A stretch of 64,000 nucleotides of DNA. Source: Chaetoderma sp. LZ-2023a (lineage: Eukaryota > Mollusca > Caudofoveata > Chaetodermatida > Chaetodermatidae). The stretch lies in assembly GCA_034401795.1 (NCBI GenBank), contig CM067363.1, forward strand, positions 33,419,252 through 33,483,251. The letters are read 5' to 3'. Positions 30,454 to 43,659 of this stretch are shown one piece after another. A program made the position numbers and the translations under genes. Below the pieces are notes generated by a model, which made no database searches, had not been told where the DNA came from, and saw nothing but the letters and a program-made list of their open reading frames with translations. Numbering within the stretch: the stretch's first letter is position 1; each line of letters begins with the position of its first letter.

Positions 30454-31643
30454 ATGTTTCAGGAAATGGACAGTCTAGAAATGGATAGTGCAGTGCAGTC
30501 AATACTGACCGAGATGTTGGGTGATGGGTTGATATCACCGATTCCCCATTCACTGGATGTGTTGGAGCTGGATCCTCCGGGGGACATAAGAGTTCCTCAC
30601 CTCGTCAGTCTGGGAGGAAACTCCCTCAGTGAAAAGCGTGATTGTGTCTGCTAATGGCTGGAAGCGTGACGAATGTGGTTTTGTTTGTTTGGTGCCGATC
30701 TGTTCGAATAAAGTTTTTTCCAATAAGTCCGCACTCGTCAGGCACTGGAAGGAAGTGCATGTCCAAATGTGCGTGCACTATAGCTGTCCGGCAGGTGGCC
30801 GTCCATGTGGAAAATGGAAGTGGCCATCTGATATCAGTCGCCACTTGTTGGAGAAGCACAGTGGTGTGTTCATCACTATGGAGCAGATTCGCGAGGCTAC
30901 GAATTACCATCACCTGCCACAGGATAGGGCTTTAAACACTGCATTCCTGGATCCACTGCACTTGACACCACCTTTGGTTATCCGCGAAGATCGGTGGGAG
31001 AAGGGGTCTCCTCATTTGTATGAGTTAGGAAAGCAGACAAAGAACATTTCGCTTCCATGTGATGGACTCTTACTGCCCAATCAGGACTTAGCAGCAAGTG
31101 CTACAAAGTCTGACGAAGATGTGCGGACAGTGAGAACCATACAAATTCAGAAACCAACCACCACCTCGGATGTCCTTTCGGCGGCTGTTCTGAAAAATGT
31201 CGAAGCAAAAACACTTGTGCCCAAAATAAAACGGTGTACACTAAAGCGAGACCTGCCTGGTGGATGCGAGGCATTGATCAAAGTAATCTTCAAGGCAAAG
31301 CAACAGCAGCAGCAATGTAAGGGGCTGGAGGAATCAGCAAAAGACAAATTTAAAAAAAATCGAGCAGAAGAGCCTCACAGATATGCAGCAAAATCTCCAT
31401 GCAAAAGAAGCTGAGGTGTCTGAGCTTAGAGAGAAGCTGAAGCGGATGGCCGAACGATCCAAGGACCCTATTCCTTCAAAGATCCGTAAGGCAGAGCCCA
31501 GTACACCACCTCAAGGACCCGACGACACGCAATGGTTCGCTTTCTCTCAGTATCTTGCCTGTACAATGATGCGCGATGGCAAGATAGAGTTCACGAGTCC
31601 GTTCAGTGCTCTGCCTAACATCCCAGAAGAATATGTCCTTTGA
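30454..31643 (+). pseudogene. Two-finger zinc protein with coiled coil, two frame changes
   Basis: The coding region uses three frames: 30454-30654 (acidic start, MFQEMDSLEMDS), 30629-31414 (261 codons) and 31383-31643. The middle part has two Cys/His units: CLVPICSNKVFSNKSALVRH then WKEVH, and a second with CPAGGRPCGKW, then ISRHLLEKH. A Lys-rich region with poly-Gln (KQQQQQC) follows. The switch near 31350 falls on an A8 run. The last part is a heptad-like coiled coil (KEAEVSELREKLKRMAER) and ends EEYVL. A DNA-binding or regulatory role is likely from the fingers. Whether it belongs to the virus-like cluster or a neighbouring host locus is open. Confidence 0.5.
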
Positions 31644-31937
31644 CCAACCCATTCAAACTGAAGACTAAGTATCAATTTCAAGTAATTATACCATTAAGCT
31701 GTTGTTTATCTCGACACCAACTCGAGTGCTAAGTCGGCTGGGGTGGATTCAGGGAAACCAACATAATATTGATTTTAATTGTAATGATTTCTTTCTACAG
31801 ATGTCTCCAGTTTAATGGGTCTCTGAAATGTATCACCTTGTTCGCTTCTCCTTCTCTTTTCGTCAAGCTGAAACCATTTTATTTTCATAGAAATTAGTCT
31901 CTGATAACTTATGACTGTTTACTTTAATGTTATGGCA

Positions 31938-32460
<523 letters not shown>

Positions 32461-32469
32461 AGATGGGGT

Positions 32470-33960
32470 TAGGGGTGGTATTAACTTTTTTTGTACTGAC
32501 AGACTGGTGTGCTGTCTGTGGAAGGGCATTACTAGGGGTTGGTCATAACCCCTGGGAATGGTTTGCCTAGACAGGCACTAGTTATTTCCATTGAATGGTA
32601 TTCCTCAGTTGTTGTAACTGCAACTTCAAACTGTTTGTTATTATTGGAAATGTTATTCTCATTGTCATTCAAACTTCAATTAATTTGACGAAATTAGTGA
32701 GGTCTGTGATATTTTAGTTGTGAGAGCACGTTGGAAAAAGATGTGGTTCTAAAATGTTTTAAACTCTGGAGATTGGATTGGTGCTTTTTTATCTGTGTTC
32801 ATTGACATGCTGGGGCCCTAGCTGAAGGTTGATGGGAATGAGCCATCTCTCTCGCAAGCTAGAAGTGCAACGTGTCAATGACTGGAGACTGAATATGGGA
32901 GACAGGGGCTGCGACTGGGCATATCCCACTCTCCTACTGTATTCAGCACACGCTAACAGATCAACATTCTTATAAGTCCATGGTATTCAGGTTTTGACAT
33001 CGTTTTCTATTTTTGGAGTTGCTTTCATTACTGTCTATTCATCATTATATTCAAAGGGGATTCTTGTAGATTGTGTAGTGATAGGTAATTGTAAAATTTA
33101 TAGGGATATAGTCACCTGGGAAAGTGGGAGTTTTACGAAATTTGTATCCCTACCATCATGTAAGTCCCACTTATGGCACGGATTCTTGTATAGTTTGTGG
33201 ATACTATTTTATACCTAGATTGAAATGGTATATATTGTGATTTTCTCTGTGATAGATGAACAAGGTTTGTATGCCTTGCTGTGTTGGAATCGCATGACAT
33301 TCTCATGATTTTCAACAACTTAAGTTAATATATTCTATGACCTCATAGGATTAATCTCTTGTCGAAAAGTCAAATTAGTTTCAAAATATTCTACAGTGTA
33401 TCTCTATTTTTCAGCAAATTAGTTCCAAAATATTCTTCAGGCTAGATTTTATCTTTCAGAAAATTAGTTCAAAATATTCAACAGTACGTCTTTTGTCCTT
33501 CAAAATATTCGATGTTCAATGAGGTGTTTATGTTAAATACCTGTACTGCCTGTTTATAATATATTTACTGTAATCAGCACTTTTATATGACGTTTCCATG
33601 ACATGTATGACGAAGATCTGGCAGTTTTTATTTTTCTATCTTTTCATAAAGATACATGTGATACTTATAGTAGTGATGTCACTGTCACAGGAGTGACACT
33701 ATTTTTAATTTGGGGTGAATGTAATAATTTGTTCAGACGTCAGGTGATGCTGGTACAACTTCTGGAGATTGGATGATATTTCTGGTAGATAAATTCATGT
33801 TCATTTTGAGAGTTAAATTTCTAAACCCTTGACAGCAACAGCTTTTAGTAATCCATAGCTGTCAAAATGATCATCAGTTAGCTCTAAGATGCTGATTTTA
33901 GGCCAGCAGGACTTGTGATATTATATATCAATAGCCTCTGACAATGGACACTAACGTGGA
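32470..33960. other. Intergenic; fragments of a foldback family
   Basis: No gene recognised. At 33372-33490 a motif AAATTAGTTYCAAAATATTC occurs three times. The same motif forms the arm of the foldback elements at 59-61 kb. Confidence 0.5.

Positions 33961-33964
<4 letters not shown>

Positions 33965-34021
<57 letters not shown>
33965..34021. repeat. Microsatellite (TTA)n
   Basis: Nineteen-odd TTA trinucleotides just ahead of the LINE copy at 34.1 kb. Confidence 0.97.
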
Positions 34022-34022
<1 letters not shown>

Positions 34023-34748
34023 CATCAGAATTGGGGATGCCCTAGTTAATTTCCTTAGCATGTGCGCTTGTCAAAATATGTCCACGTGACATCAGCTCTA
34101 CTTAACATTTATCAAGTGTCAAACTAACTACAATGAAATTCAGTTTAAAAAATATAGAAATAAATTAGATCAAATAATAAAAACAGCTAAGAAAACATAA
34201 TATCACAGGAAATTTGAACAGTCTAAAAATGACATAAAGGAGACATGGAAAACCATTAAATCCCTTTTAAACAGACCAATACGGCACAACAGACACAATT
34301 TCTTCACAAGAATAAGGTCATTACCGATAAATTCGAAATTGCCAATGGATTCAATGATTATTTCGTAAATATAGGACCAGAACTTTCGACCAAAATCCAA
34401 TCAACATCCAAGAAAAAATTTCTGATTACCTTACAGGCAGCTATCAATCATCATTCTTCATTAACCCTACTAACACGGAAGAGATCTTTAACGTTCTAAA
34501 CAAACTCAACCCAGTCAAAAGTGCCGGAATCAGTGGTTTTAAGTGGCGCATTTATAAAACCTGTGTTATGGATATCCTTATCCCACTTAGTCACATTTGC
34601 AACTTATCCCTAGCACAAGGCATTTTCCCATCAAAACTAAAAATAGCACGTATTACACCAATTTATAAAGCCAAGGATTCTACTATCTTCTCAATACTAT
34701 AGACCAGTCTCCATACTTCCACTTTTCTCCAAGTTACTAGAGCGTCTT

Positions 34749-35606
34749 ATGTACAATCGACTGACAAATTACCTGGACAAAAAGTCCATTTTATACAAAT
34801 CGCAATATGGATTTCGTGAGAAACATTCAACAATGCATGCAATAGTCGAAATGACAGAAAAAATTATTGAATCACTGGGAAGAAAACAAAGTATAATGGG
34901 CATCTTCTTGGACCTTTCAAAAGCTTTCGACAATATCAACCATGAGATCTTACTAGAAAAACTTGCCTATTATGGTATAAGAGGCAGTGCACTCACCTGG
35001 TTCCAGAACTACCTAAGTAAAAGAACACAATGCGTACAATATAATGAGATATGCTCTGAAAACAGGAAATTAACTTGTGGTGTTCCTCAGGGATCTATTC
35101 TTGGCCCATTGCTGTTCCTTCTTTACATGAATGATCTACCTAACATATGCAAGCACATGTCATTAATACTGTTCGCTGATGACACAAATGCTTTTTGCTG
35201 CGATGACAACATAGACACCTTATACAGAAAAACAAATAAGGAAATGGAAGAAATTACTGACTGGTTTTCAATAAACAAATTATTGTTGAATGTTGACAAA
35301 ACAAATTATATGTTATTTACAAATCTCAAACTAAAAAAAGATGAAATTCCAAAAATCTACATAAACAAAAAAGAAATTGAGGTGGCCCTATTTGCCAAAT
35401 TCTTGGGAGTATATTTGGATAAACATTTGACCTGGGCTAAACAAATCGAGATGGTAACAGCAAAGGTGGCAAGAGGCATAGGTGTCATACAAAGACTAAA
35501 ACCTTACATGACACCAGCTACAATAAAACTCTATACTGCACCCTTGTTCTTCCGCATCTCACCTACTGTAACGCTATCTGGACGAATACACACAAAAGCA
35601 ACCTAA
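34749..35606 (+). pseudogene. LINE-A reverse transcriptase
   Basis: 285 open codons. Motifs in order: YGFREKHST, IFLDLSKAFDNINHEILL, GVPQGSILGPLLFLLYMND, the active site LFADDTNAF (F-A-D-D form), WFSINKLLLNVDKTNYM and KFLGVYLDKHLTW. The N-terminal RT part lies upstream in another frame (break near 34690). A frameshift near 35540 separates the end, which continues at 35723. The copy is therefore inactive, although most RT motifs are readable. Confidence 0.9.
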
Positions 35607-35722
35607 CAAAACTACAAAGTCTACAGAAAAAGGCACTAAAACTCTTTTCTAAACCAGCAAAAGGCCAGAATATATTCAAGTCAGAAAAGCTATTAAAACC
35701 AAAGGACATAGGCAAACTACAG

Positions 35723-35992
35723 ATGTACACCATTGTAAAGGAGTTTCACCACAATACATTACCACAATTCATAGCCTCCGATTTCACACTAAGCACCGAC
35801 ATCCACAAACACAACACTAGGACAAAACACAATTTACACACTCAATTTACACAAACAGAAATAGGAAAGCAACGAATTACAATAGCAGCCACAAAACTAT
35901 GGAACAGCACCAGTACAAAATTACGCAATAGTATATTAAACCTGAAATCCTTTAAGAAGATTGCCAGGGAATCTATGATCGACAAATACTAA
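35723..35992 (+). pseudogene. LINE-A ORF2 C-terminal domain
   Basis: 89 codons that end the ORF2 protein: SDFTLSTDIHKHNTRTKHNL, TIAATKLWNSTSTKLRNSI and LKSFKKIARESMIDKY. This end is typical of LINE proteins in the CR1/Jockey group (...LWNSLP...FKK...). Homologous ends are in copies 2 and 3. Confidence 0.8.
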
Positions 35993-36829
35993 ATTAATAT
36001 ATTTATACCTGATGGTCCCAGATTCTCTGCTAATTAATAATAATACAAGCCTAAGACATTCCACCACCACCACCACCACCACCACCACTATAGATAAACT
36101 AACCTAACCTAATAATTGAAGTAAGAAGTCTAAACACAAACATACTCCACAGTTTACTTTCACTGCTACTACACCTAAATAGCCCACATACGATCAACGC
36201 ATCTATCGATTCTTAACAACTCTAACTATCTCAACTTTATATTACAGTGATGAGCTCTTCCCTGCCCCCCACCCCACCCCACACTCAGTAGCACACAAAA
36301 GTCCCATATAATAATAAACTACTCCAAACTAAATTTAAATAAAATGAGATAATGATGTAATTAGGGAGTATATGTATAATATATGTTTAATTAAGTCAGT
36401 AAATATGTATGAGTGTATTTAAATATTAATGCCAAAAATATGTGTTTGAATGTCGTGTGTTTTATGTTTGTGCACATAGTGGCATATCTATGTAAACATC
36501 AAAGAAGGGACAGCTATACCCACCCATCGCTTAATGGAAGACATATGTATTAAATACATGTATATATGACATATATATATCAAAGTTTATGTCCGAACTC
36601 CACAAAACATACCAAAATAGTCCTGGACTTTCATATCAAGGTAGCTTTTCAGCATTCTGTCACTGTGCCACTGTCTTGTGTGCCATATATATGTTAATGT
36701 ATAAATGTTTTGTAATGTGTGTAAGGAGTCCATCACTCAATAGGCCATGCCTTTGATGGACTGCCTGTTTACATGTATAGAAAAAAACATGAAATAAAGC
36801 AACTTTGAACTTTGAACTTTGAACTTTGT

Positions 36830-37917
36830 GACCTACTTCTCGCTTGACACATTTTAATGCTTGTAGCATCTCATCAACGCGTAGTAGTGATCACAGAAAC
36901 ATAATTATCAGTTTAGGAATCAATTTAAAACAACTCGGTTCAAATATAGGTATATTTCACCACTTTTTGCTGTGTTTTGCACTGCGCGGTTCACCGGTTC
37001 AACTTTCACCGATGTCTTGTTGAGCAGTGACCGGAAGTTGATAACACCATTCAACCACCCAATCTAGGGCCCGATTTACGGAAATATAGGAATAATTTAT
37101 TCCAGCTGTTCTTCAAATTCGCCGTTTATCAAATATTATTTCGCCAGACTTGTCCAATGTAATTAATTCTGTTGTTTATTCTTTGCGCGAGACTCGTACC
37201 GGTAGCACCGGTCAGTTTAATTTCCGACTTCCCAAAACTTTAAATCGAGCACGTTTTTATTGGTTCGTTGTCATTTGACAAGGATACATCACAACGACAA
37301 CAACTCGACTCGATCCTTGTCTGATCGGTTCCCAGTCTAGCACATTATCTGCTTATTGCCATCTGTCACTGTATCGGTAAGGGCGTTAATGAAAGAATTC
37401 GTGGTCAGATAGCCGCTTCGGCTTAGATCTGGATCCCCAATTGGAAGCTTGACACTGTTTGGATAGAGAACCATGTTTTCTCGGGATTGATTATACGGGT
37501 AGCAATTAATAAGAGGTAAATTTACCGTCACGACAGTTGGTCAATATAATGTAACATATTTTTGCACCACTGTGCAGAGTCATGGATCTGGCAAATTCTT
37601 TTCAAATGCTGTTGTTACACAACATACACTCCTCTTGAGTTCTAACTTATTCTTTTGACATGTCATCTGGATGCATGGATATCCACTCTCAGAGACACCA
37701 AGCGTCTCTAGAGTTTCCCCTTTAGACCCATATGCCGAACCTGAAGGATGAGTGTGGAGTGTTAATTATTTCTTCATCCATCATTTCATTTAATTATTAT
37801 GGTTATACAAGAGAACCTTGCTACTGGATACAAATGCACCATGGACCGTGTGCTTGGACATAAAATGGATAATGAATGCACATAGCTTTAACCCATCAAC
37901 AAGGTGTCTCCTTTAAC

Positions 37918-37974
<57 letters not shown>

Positions 37975-38585
37975 CTGTCTCTCATCTAATTGTATGTTCA
38001 TCCATCTGTCTGTAATTTTCTCTGTCCATCTGTCATTTTGTTAATCTGTGTGTCTCTCTCACGCTTTCTCTCTCACTCATGCACTCACTCACCCTCACGC
38101 ACATGTATACACTCTTCCTCTCTATCTCGGCTTTCCTATTCTCCTCTTTTGTTAAAGAAGCACCTTCTCCATTCCATAGGACACACACACGGTTTCTTTC
38201 TCTCTCTACTGCTATGTCATACGAATAGTAGTGTTAACGTATTGAACACAATGAGGCGATCGCAGTACTGGATTTCAAATCTTTCTCATAACAGGACTGG
38301 ACACATCTTTTTGGATAACCAGCAGACCATATTCGGACTCATCCTACTGTACTACTCTCCACCCTCTTAAAGGGGCACTCACGTCAATTTAGGGCAGCAG
38401 GGTTGTTACACTATAAACAGTCTATCATCATTATAAGCAAAATTACCCAAAAATATAAATGTTTAATGTCATATGTATAATCATAGACATTCATGTCTAT
38501 TATTGAACTTGACTATGTTCTGTGCTTGTCTGTTACGTAATTGCATTGCATTGTATGAATTAGATAGTACTAGTAACGGTTAATC
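36830..38585. other. Intergenic, no gene recognised
   Basis: Only short frames. A (TC)n microsatellite lies at 37918-37970 with Cys/Ser-rich shadow translations around it. A 64-codon minus frame (37337-37531) has no recognisable motif. Confidence 0.45.
37918..37970. repeat. Microsatellite (TC)n
   Basis: About 53 bp of TC repeats. Confidence 0.97.
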
Positions 38586-38589
38586 AAGG

Positions 38590-40135
38590 TTGTTTTTTTA
38601 TTGTTCTCTTGCATAGTTTTGTTGATAGAATTTTCTCACGTATTTCCTGTTTTGTTTTGGTCCATAGCTGAGTGGCTGCAAATGATATTCGGTGTTTTCC
38701 AGTGTCTGTCTGTGTGTATAGTTCATGTAGTTTGTGTCTGCTTCTAGTGCTATGTTGGTGGATGTTAATATTGTTTATAAAGAAGGGGACTATAGATTTG
38801 GGTAAAGAGTTGTGGTGGAAGTCTTTGACAATAGTTAGTAATTCAGATTTTCATATGTCGGTGAGTCTAAGCAATTTTTCTGCTTTGACCATGTTTTGGA
38901 TCTCTGCTGGCCTAGAAAATAGTTTGATGCTCTGTTTCAGGAGACTGAATTTTTGATATTTTGTTTTTGTAGGTGTTAGTCCAAACAGCATTGCAGTAAG
39001 TGAGGTGCGGGAGGATCAAGGTGATGTACAGTGTTTTAACCGTGTCATGTGTCATATATGGTTTTAGTCTTTGGATGACACCTATTCCTCTTGCTACTTT
39101 TGCAGTAACTGTTTCAATTTGTTTGACCCAGGTCAGGTTTTTATCTAAATATACTCCTAGGAACTTTGCATAAGGGGCCTCTTCAATTTCCTTATTACTA
39201 ATATACAATTTTCGAACCTCTTTATTTATTAATTCTCTAGATTTTGAAAATAACATATAGTTTGTTTTAACCACATTTAATGATAATTTATTTAATCAAA
39301 AGCGGTTAGTAATTTCTTCCATTTCCTTATTTACGTTTTTGTATAATGTAAATATGTCTTCGTCAGAGCAAAAGGCATTGGTGTCATCAGCAAATAGTAT
39401 TAGTGACATGTGCTTGCATATGTTAGGCAGATCGTTCATATACAAGAGGACCAGCAGAGGGCCAAGTATTGACCCCCGAGGGGCACTGCAAGTTAGTCCC
39501 CTGTTTTCAGAGCAAGTTGCAATGAATTGTACACATTGCGTCCTGTCACTTAGATAGCTTTGAAACCAGATGAGTGCTCTTCCTCGGATTCCGTAATAGG
39601 CAAGTTTTTCTAATAGGAATTTATGATTAAAAGTGTCGAAAGCTTTTGAAAGGTCCAACAAAATGCTTATTATGTGCTTTTTCTTTTCAATTGAGTCTAA
39701 TATTTTTTCTGTCATTTCAATTAATGCTAGCATTGTTGAATGTTTTTCATTGAACGTGTATTGTGATGTATAGAGGATTGACTTTTTATCTAAGTAGCTG
39801 ATAAGCCGATTGTACATAAGTCGTACCATTAATTTGGAGAAAGTTGGAAGTATTGAGACAGGGCTACAGTTTGTGACGTTAGATGAATCCTTTGCTTTGT
39901 ATATAGGTATTACTCGTGCTGCTTTTAATTTTGATGGAAATATGCCCTGAATGAAAGATAAGTTGCAGATGTGGTTAGGAAGTATTAGTAGCGCTAGCGT
40001 GCAGTAGATGTTGATTTGATTTTATCTGAAAGTGTTGGATCTATATTAACAAAATAGTCATTGAACCCTGTTGCAATTTCTAAATCATCAGTTATTATTT
40101 TGTTGTTATAAAGAAATTGTGTTTGTTGCGCTTTG
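38590..40135 (-). mobile_element. LINE family A, copy 2 (truncated)
   Basis: Minus-strand homologue of copies 1 and 3, from a piece before RT (about 40130) to the C-terminal domain near 38590. About 130 bp between the pre-RT linker and the RT start are deleted. It ends abruptly at 40136, against a LINE-B fragment. Confidence 0.82.
38912..39829 (-). pseudogene. LINE-A reverse transcriptase (copy 2)
   Basis: Two same-direction frames (39829-39296, and 39274 down to 38912) separated by an in-frame stop. Motifs: LLDLSKAFDTFNHKFLLEKL, SAPRGSILGPLLVLLYMND (G-V-P-Q-G has become S-A-P-R-G), LFADDTNAF, then NKLSLNVVKTNYMLF and KFLGVYLDKNLTW. The altered GVPQG motif and the stop show decay. Confidence 0.85.
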
Positions 40136-40140
40136 CGGTT

Positions 40141-40560
40141 ATTTTTTATTCAAAAGTGATTTAATTATTTTCAAATCAAATAGTAAAGCTATACAGAACG
40201 ACTTGAAGCCCTAAATCTAATGTCACTGAAATATATACGATTTCGAGGAGATTTAATTGAAACATTCAAGCTCATCAGGGATCTATATAATATTGATAAG
40301 GACTAGTTTTTCGAGTATTACGCAGACCAGAGGGCATAGGTTCAAGCTCAACATAAAGCACAGCAACAAAGATATTCGCAAGCACTTTTTCGCTAACAGA
40401 GTGGTACCACAGTGGAATTCATTGTCAACTACAATAGTCGAAGCAACAACACTTGAATTATTCAAGAGCAAACTAGACATCTACTTCAAAGAAAGATCAT
40501 TTGAATTCGACTGAACAGGCATATGTATACCAGCCCAACACAAAGTCGTAATGCAATTCT
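40141..40560 (+). mobile_element. LINE family B fragment (3' end of ORF2)
   Basis: Encodes the last part of a CR1-like ORF2: NLMSLKYIRFRGDLIETFK, then RGHRFKLN, FFANRVVPQWNSLSTTIVE and LELFKSKLDIYFKERS. The same region exists in the longer B copy at 47.16-47.34 kb. One frame change near 40300. It abuts LINE-A copy 2 directly. Confidence 0.75.
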
Positions 40561-40976
40561 TCCAATACAGTGGACTTATCTTGGAGTAGCCTATGCATCG
40601 ACAAAAACATGCTCTGTAGCGATTTCAATTATCGGTAGATAAGTCTCTGCCTCCACATTCACATTGTGTGGTGGTAGCATGAAGAGACACTAGCGTAGAG
40701 AAGGAGATTCGGATAGCGGCAAACATAGAAAATGAAAACAACAGCAATAAGACCAACCACGGCCTCCATAAGTCAGCATGCAAACAAATGCTAGGTGCAG
40801 CAGGGTGTAACCATGAGGGTTGGCGGCACACCGCAGCTGACGCTGGGAACACCCATCTGCACCACAGCATTTCCACAAATCAGTGTTAGGCCTTGCCGTT
40901 CCAGGGTCAGTGACCGCAACAAATTCATCAAATCATTAGGCAAAATTCTAGATATAATTCAAGGACAGCCTACCTC

Positions 40977-41243
40977 ATGGGTGATTTCAATATTGATCTG
41001 AAAATACAGAACTGTTGTCAAACAAAAGACTTCATCAACCTGGTAAATACCTATTTCTACTATCCGATGATAACTAAACCGACTAGATTAACCGAATCCA
41101 CGGCCGTGGTCATTGACAACATATTCTGCAATAGCATTAATCAGAACATTAACAAAACCCAGGTCGGAATCTTTGTAGCTGACATTTCAGATCATTTACC
41201 AATATTTTTACTAGAAAAACAACAAACATTTTTTTTAGCGTGA
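40977..41243 (+). pseudogene. LINE-A endonuclease, C-terminal part
   Basis: Reads MGDFNIDL, the conserved G-D-F-N motif of APE-type endonucleases, then KPTRLTESTAVVIDNIF and DISDHLPIF, with the catalytic Asp-His pair (SDH). The N-terminal endonuclease motifs are missing or in another frame (break at about 40975). Confidence 0.85.
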
Positions 41244-41967
41244 AAAATTTGAATGCAGAGATTACTCTCAGGTCAATATTGAAAATTTCAAAAGGGCCAT
41301 GTCAGACGTTGACTGGTGTACAATAATAGACATACATTCTTGTGAATGTGCCTACAACAAATTCCATGACGTCTGTACAACCTTATTTGAGCACCGCTTC
41401 CCCATGAAAGAAAATAAATGGTATAAGCACAATCCTACTAAGCCGTGGCTCACAAATGGACTTATAGCTGCCTGTCATAAAAACATCAACTATATTTAAC
41501 GTTCATCAAGTGTCAAACAAAGCATAACGAAATCCTATTAAAAAATACCGAAAAAAGCTAGATCAAATAATAAAAACAGCTAAGAAAACATATTACCCTA
41601 GTACATTTGAGCAGTCCAAAAACGACATAAAAGATACATGGAACATTATCAAATCACTTTTAAATAAGACAAACAAAGTGCAGCAAACACAATTTCTCCG
41701 CAATAACACGGTTATTACAGACAAACTCGAAATTGCTAATGGATTTAATGATTATTTTGTCAATATAGGTCCAGAATTTCATACAATATTCATTCAACTT
41801 CTAACAGCGATTTTACCGACTGCCTCATAGGCAGCTATCAGTCATCTTTCTTCAGCCACCCTACTAATACAGAAGAAATTCATAACATTTTAAACACGTT
41901 CAACCCAACAAAAAGTGCCAGCTTCGATGGCTTTAAATGGAATATCTTTAAAACCTGTGCAGATGAT

Positions 41968-42834
41968 ATGCTTATTCCACTCAGCCACATCTGCAATCTA
42001 TCCTTAGTGCAAGGTATCTACCCAGTAAAACTAAAAGTAGCCCGTGTTACACCAATATACAAAGCCAAGGACTCTACTAACTTTTTTAATTACAGACCAG
42101 TCTCCATACTTCCACTTTTCTCAAAACTCTTAGAACGCTTAATGTATAATAGACTGATAAACTATTTGGATCAAAAATCAATTTTACATAAATCACAATA
42201 TGGATTCCGTGAAAAACACTCAACAATGCTTGCAATAGTAGAAATGACAGAAATAATTATTGAATCCGTGGGAAAAAAAGCAAAGCATAATAGGCATTTT
42301 TTTCACCGCTCGAAGGCTTTTGACACAATTAACCTTAAAATCCTACTAGATAAACTTGCCTATTATGGTATAGGAGGATGGGCACTAGACTGGTTTCAGA
42401 GCTATCTAAGTGAAAGAACTCAATGCATACAATTTAATGCAACATGCTCTGAAACCAGAAAACTAACTTGTGGTGTTCCTCAGGGATATATTCTTGCCCC
42501 CCCCCCACCCCTGCTGTTCCTTTTATATATGAAAGATGTACCAAACCTCTGTAAGCGCATGCCACTAATACTGTTTGCTGATGGCACCAATGCCTTTTGC
42601 TGCGATGAGAATATAAATAGGTTATATGCAAATGTACATAAAGAAATGGAAGAAATTACAAATTGGTTCTCAATAAATAAACTATCACTAAATGACGATA
42701 AAACTAAATATATGTTATTTACAAACATGACGAAACTAAAGAAAGTGAATTTCCTAAAATCTACATTAACAATAAGGAGATCGAAAAAGCCCCATTTGCT
42801 AAATTTCTTGGAGTATACTTGGACAAACATCTGA
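41968..42834 (+). pseudogene. LINE-A reverse transcriptase (copy 3)
   Basis: 288 open codons: ARVTPIYKAKDSTNFFNYRP, YGFREKHSTM, GVPQGYILAP, the active-site region LFADGTNAF (second Asp changed to Gly, i.e. F-A-D-G) and NKLSLNDDKTKYMLF. A C-rich expansion interrupts the loop after GVPQG (CCCCCCCCCACCC at 42498-42510). The loss of one active-site Asp and a frameshift near 42760 make it inactive. Confidence 0.88.
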
Positions 42835-43475
42835 CCTGCGCTAAACAAATTGAAATAGTTACTGCAAAAGTGGCCAGGGGCGTAGGTGTTATCCAAAGAC
42901 AATGTTAAACCTCTGTACTGCACACGTGTCCTCCATCATCTCACCTATTGCAATGCCATCTGGACCGCAGCACACAAGAGCAAACTAACAAAACTCCAAA
43001 ACTTTCAAAAAAAATACATAAAACTCTTTATTAAACCAGCAGTGGACCAAAATATATTCTAAATGGCGAAATTACTTAAACTCAAAGATATCAGAAAACT
43101 ACAGATGTATAATATTGTAAAAGACGTTCACCACAATGCATTGCCACAAACCATAGCCTCCAACTTTACATTCAACACTGACATCCATAGACACAATACT
43201 AGAAACAAAACATAATCTACATACCAAATTCAACAGAATGGAAACGGGAGCACAACGCATTACAATAACAGCCACAAAATTATGGAACAACACCAGCACA
43301 AAGATAAGGGAACAGATCCTAAATAGAAAATCCTTCAGGAAAATTGTCAGGGAGTCCATAATTGGCAGGTACTGATGTGTAGTACATTTGTACTCGTCAA
43401 TGTAAGGACTCGCTGATAATCAACCCTAACTAAAGAAAATCATTTGACATAACAAAGCAATTTACCACTACTAAA

Positions 43476-43476
<1 letters not shown>

Positions 43477-43564
<88 letters not shown>

Positions 43565-43572
43565 CACTACTA

Positions 43573-43615
<43 letters not shown>

Positions 43616-43640
43616 GACTACTACTACCACTACCACCACC
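43477..43640. repeat. Microsatellite (CTA)n
   Basis: About 160 bp of CTA trinucleotides with a few CCA variants. It follows LINE-A copy 3 and may have grown from a LINE 3' tail, like the (CCA)n in copy 1. Confidence 0.97.
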
Positions 43641-43659
43641 CACACCACCACCAATTCAA

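Larger units (their letters stand above)
34095..36828 (+). mobile_element. LINE family A, copy 1 (5'-truncated, non-LTR retrotransposon)
   Basis: Starts within the linker between endonuclease and RT: the sequence from about 34100 aligns with 41500 in copy 3. It runs through RT and a C-terminal domain, then about 800 bp of 3' untranslated sequence. That sequence contains (CCA)n at 36061-36089 and ends in a GAACTTT tandem tail (36800-36828). The endonuclease is missing. The clade appears to be in the CR1/L2/Jockey group by RT motifs. Confidence 0.85.
40905..43400 (+). mobile_element. LINE family A, copy 3 (with endonuclease fragment)
   Basis: The longest family A copy in the window: the C-terminal part of an apurinic endonuclease domain, linker, RT and C-terminal domain. 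It contains several frameshifts and stops. The left limit is approximate (first readable homology around 40910), and the right limit lies after the end of the C-terminal domain at about 43373. Confidence 0.85.

Noticed and set aside
43430..43654. Poly-Val and poly-Ser minus-strand frames
   Set aside because: Translations of the (CTA)n microsatellite.
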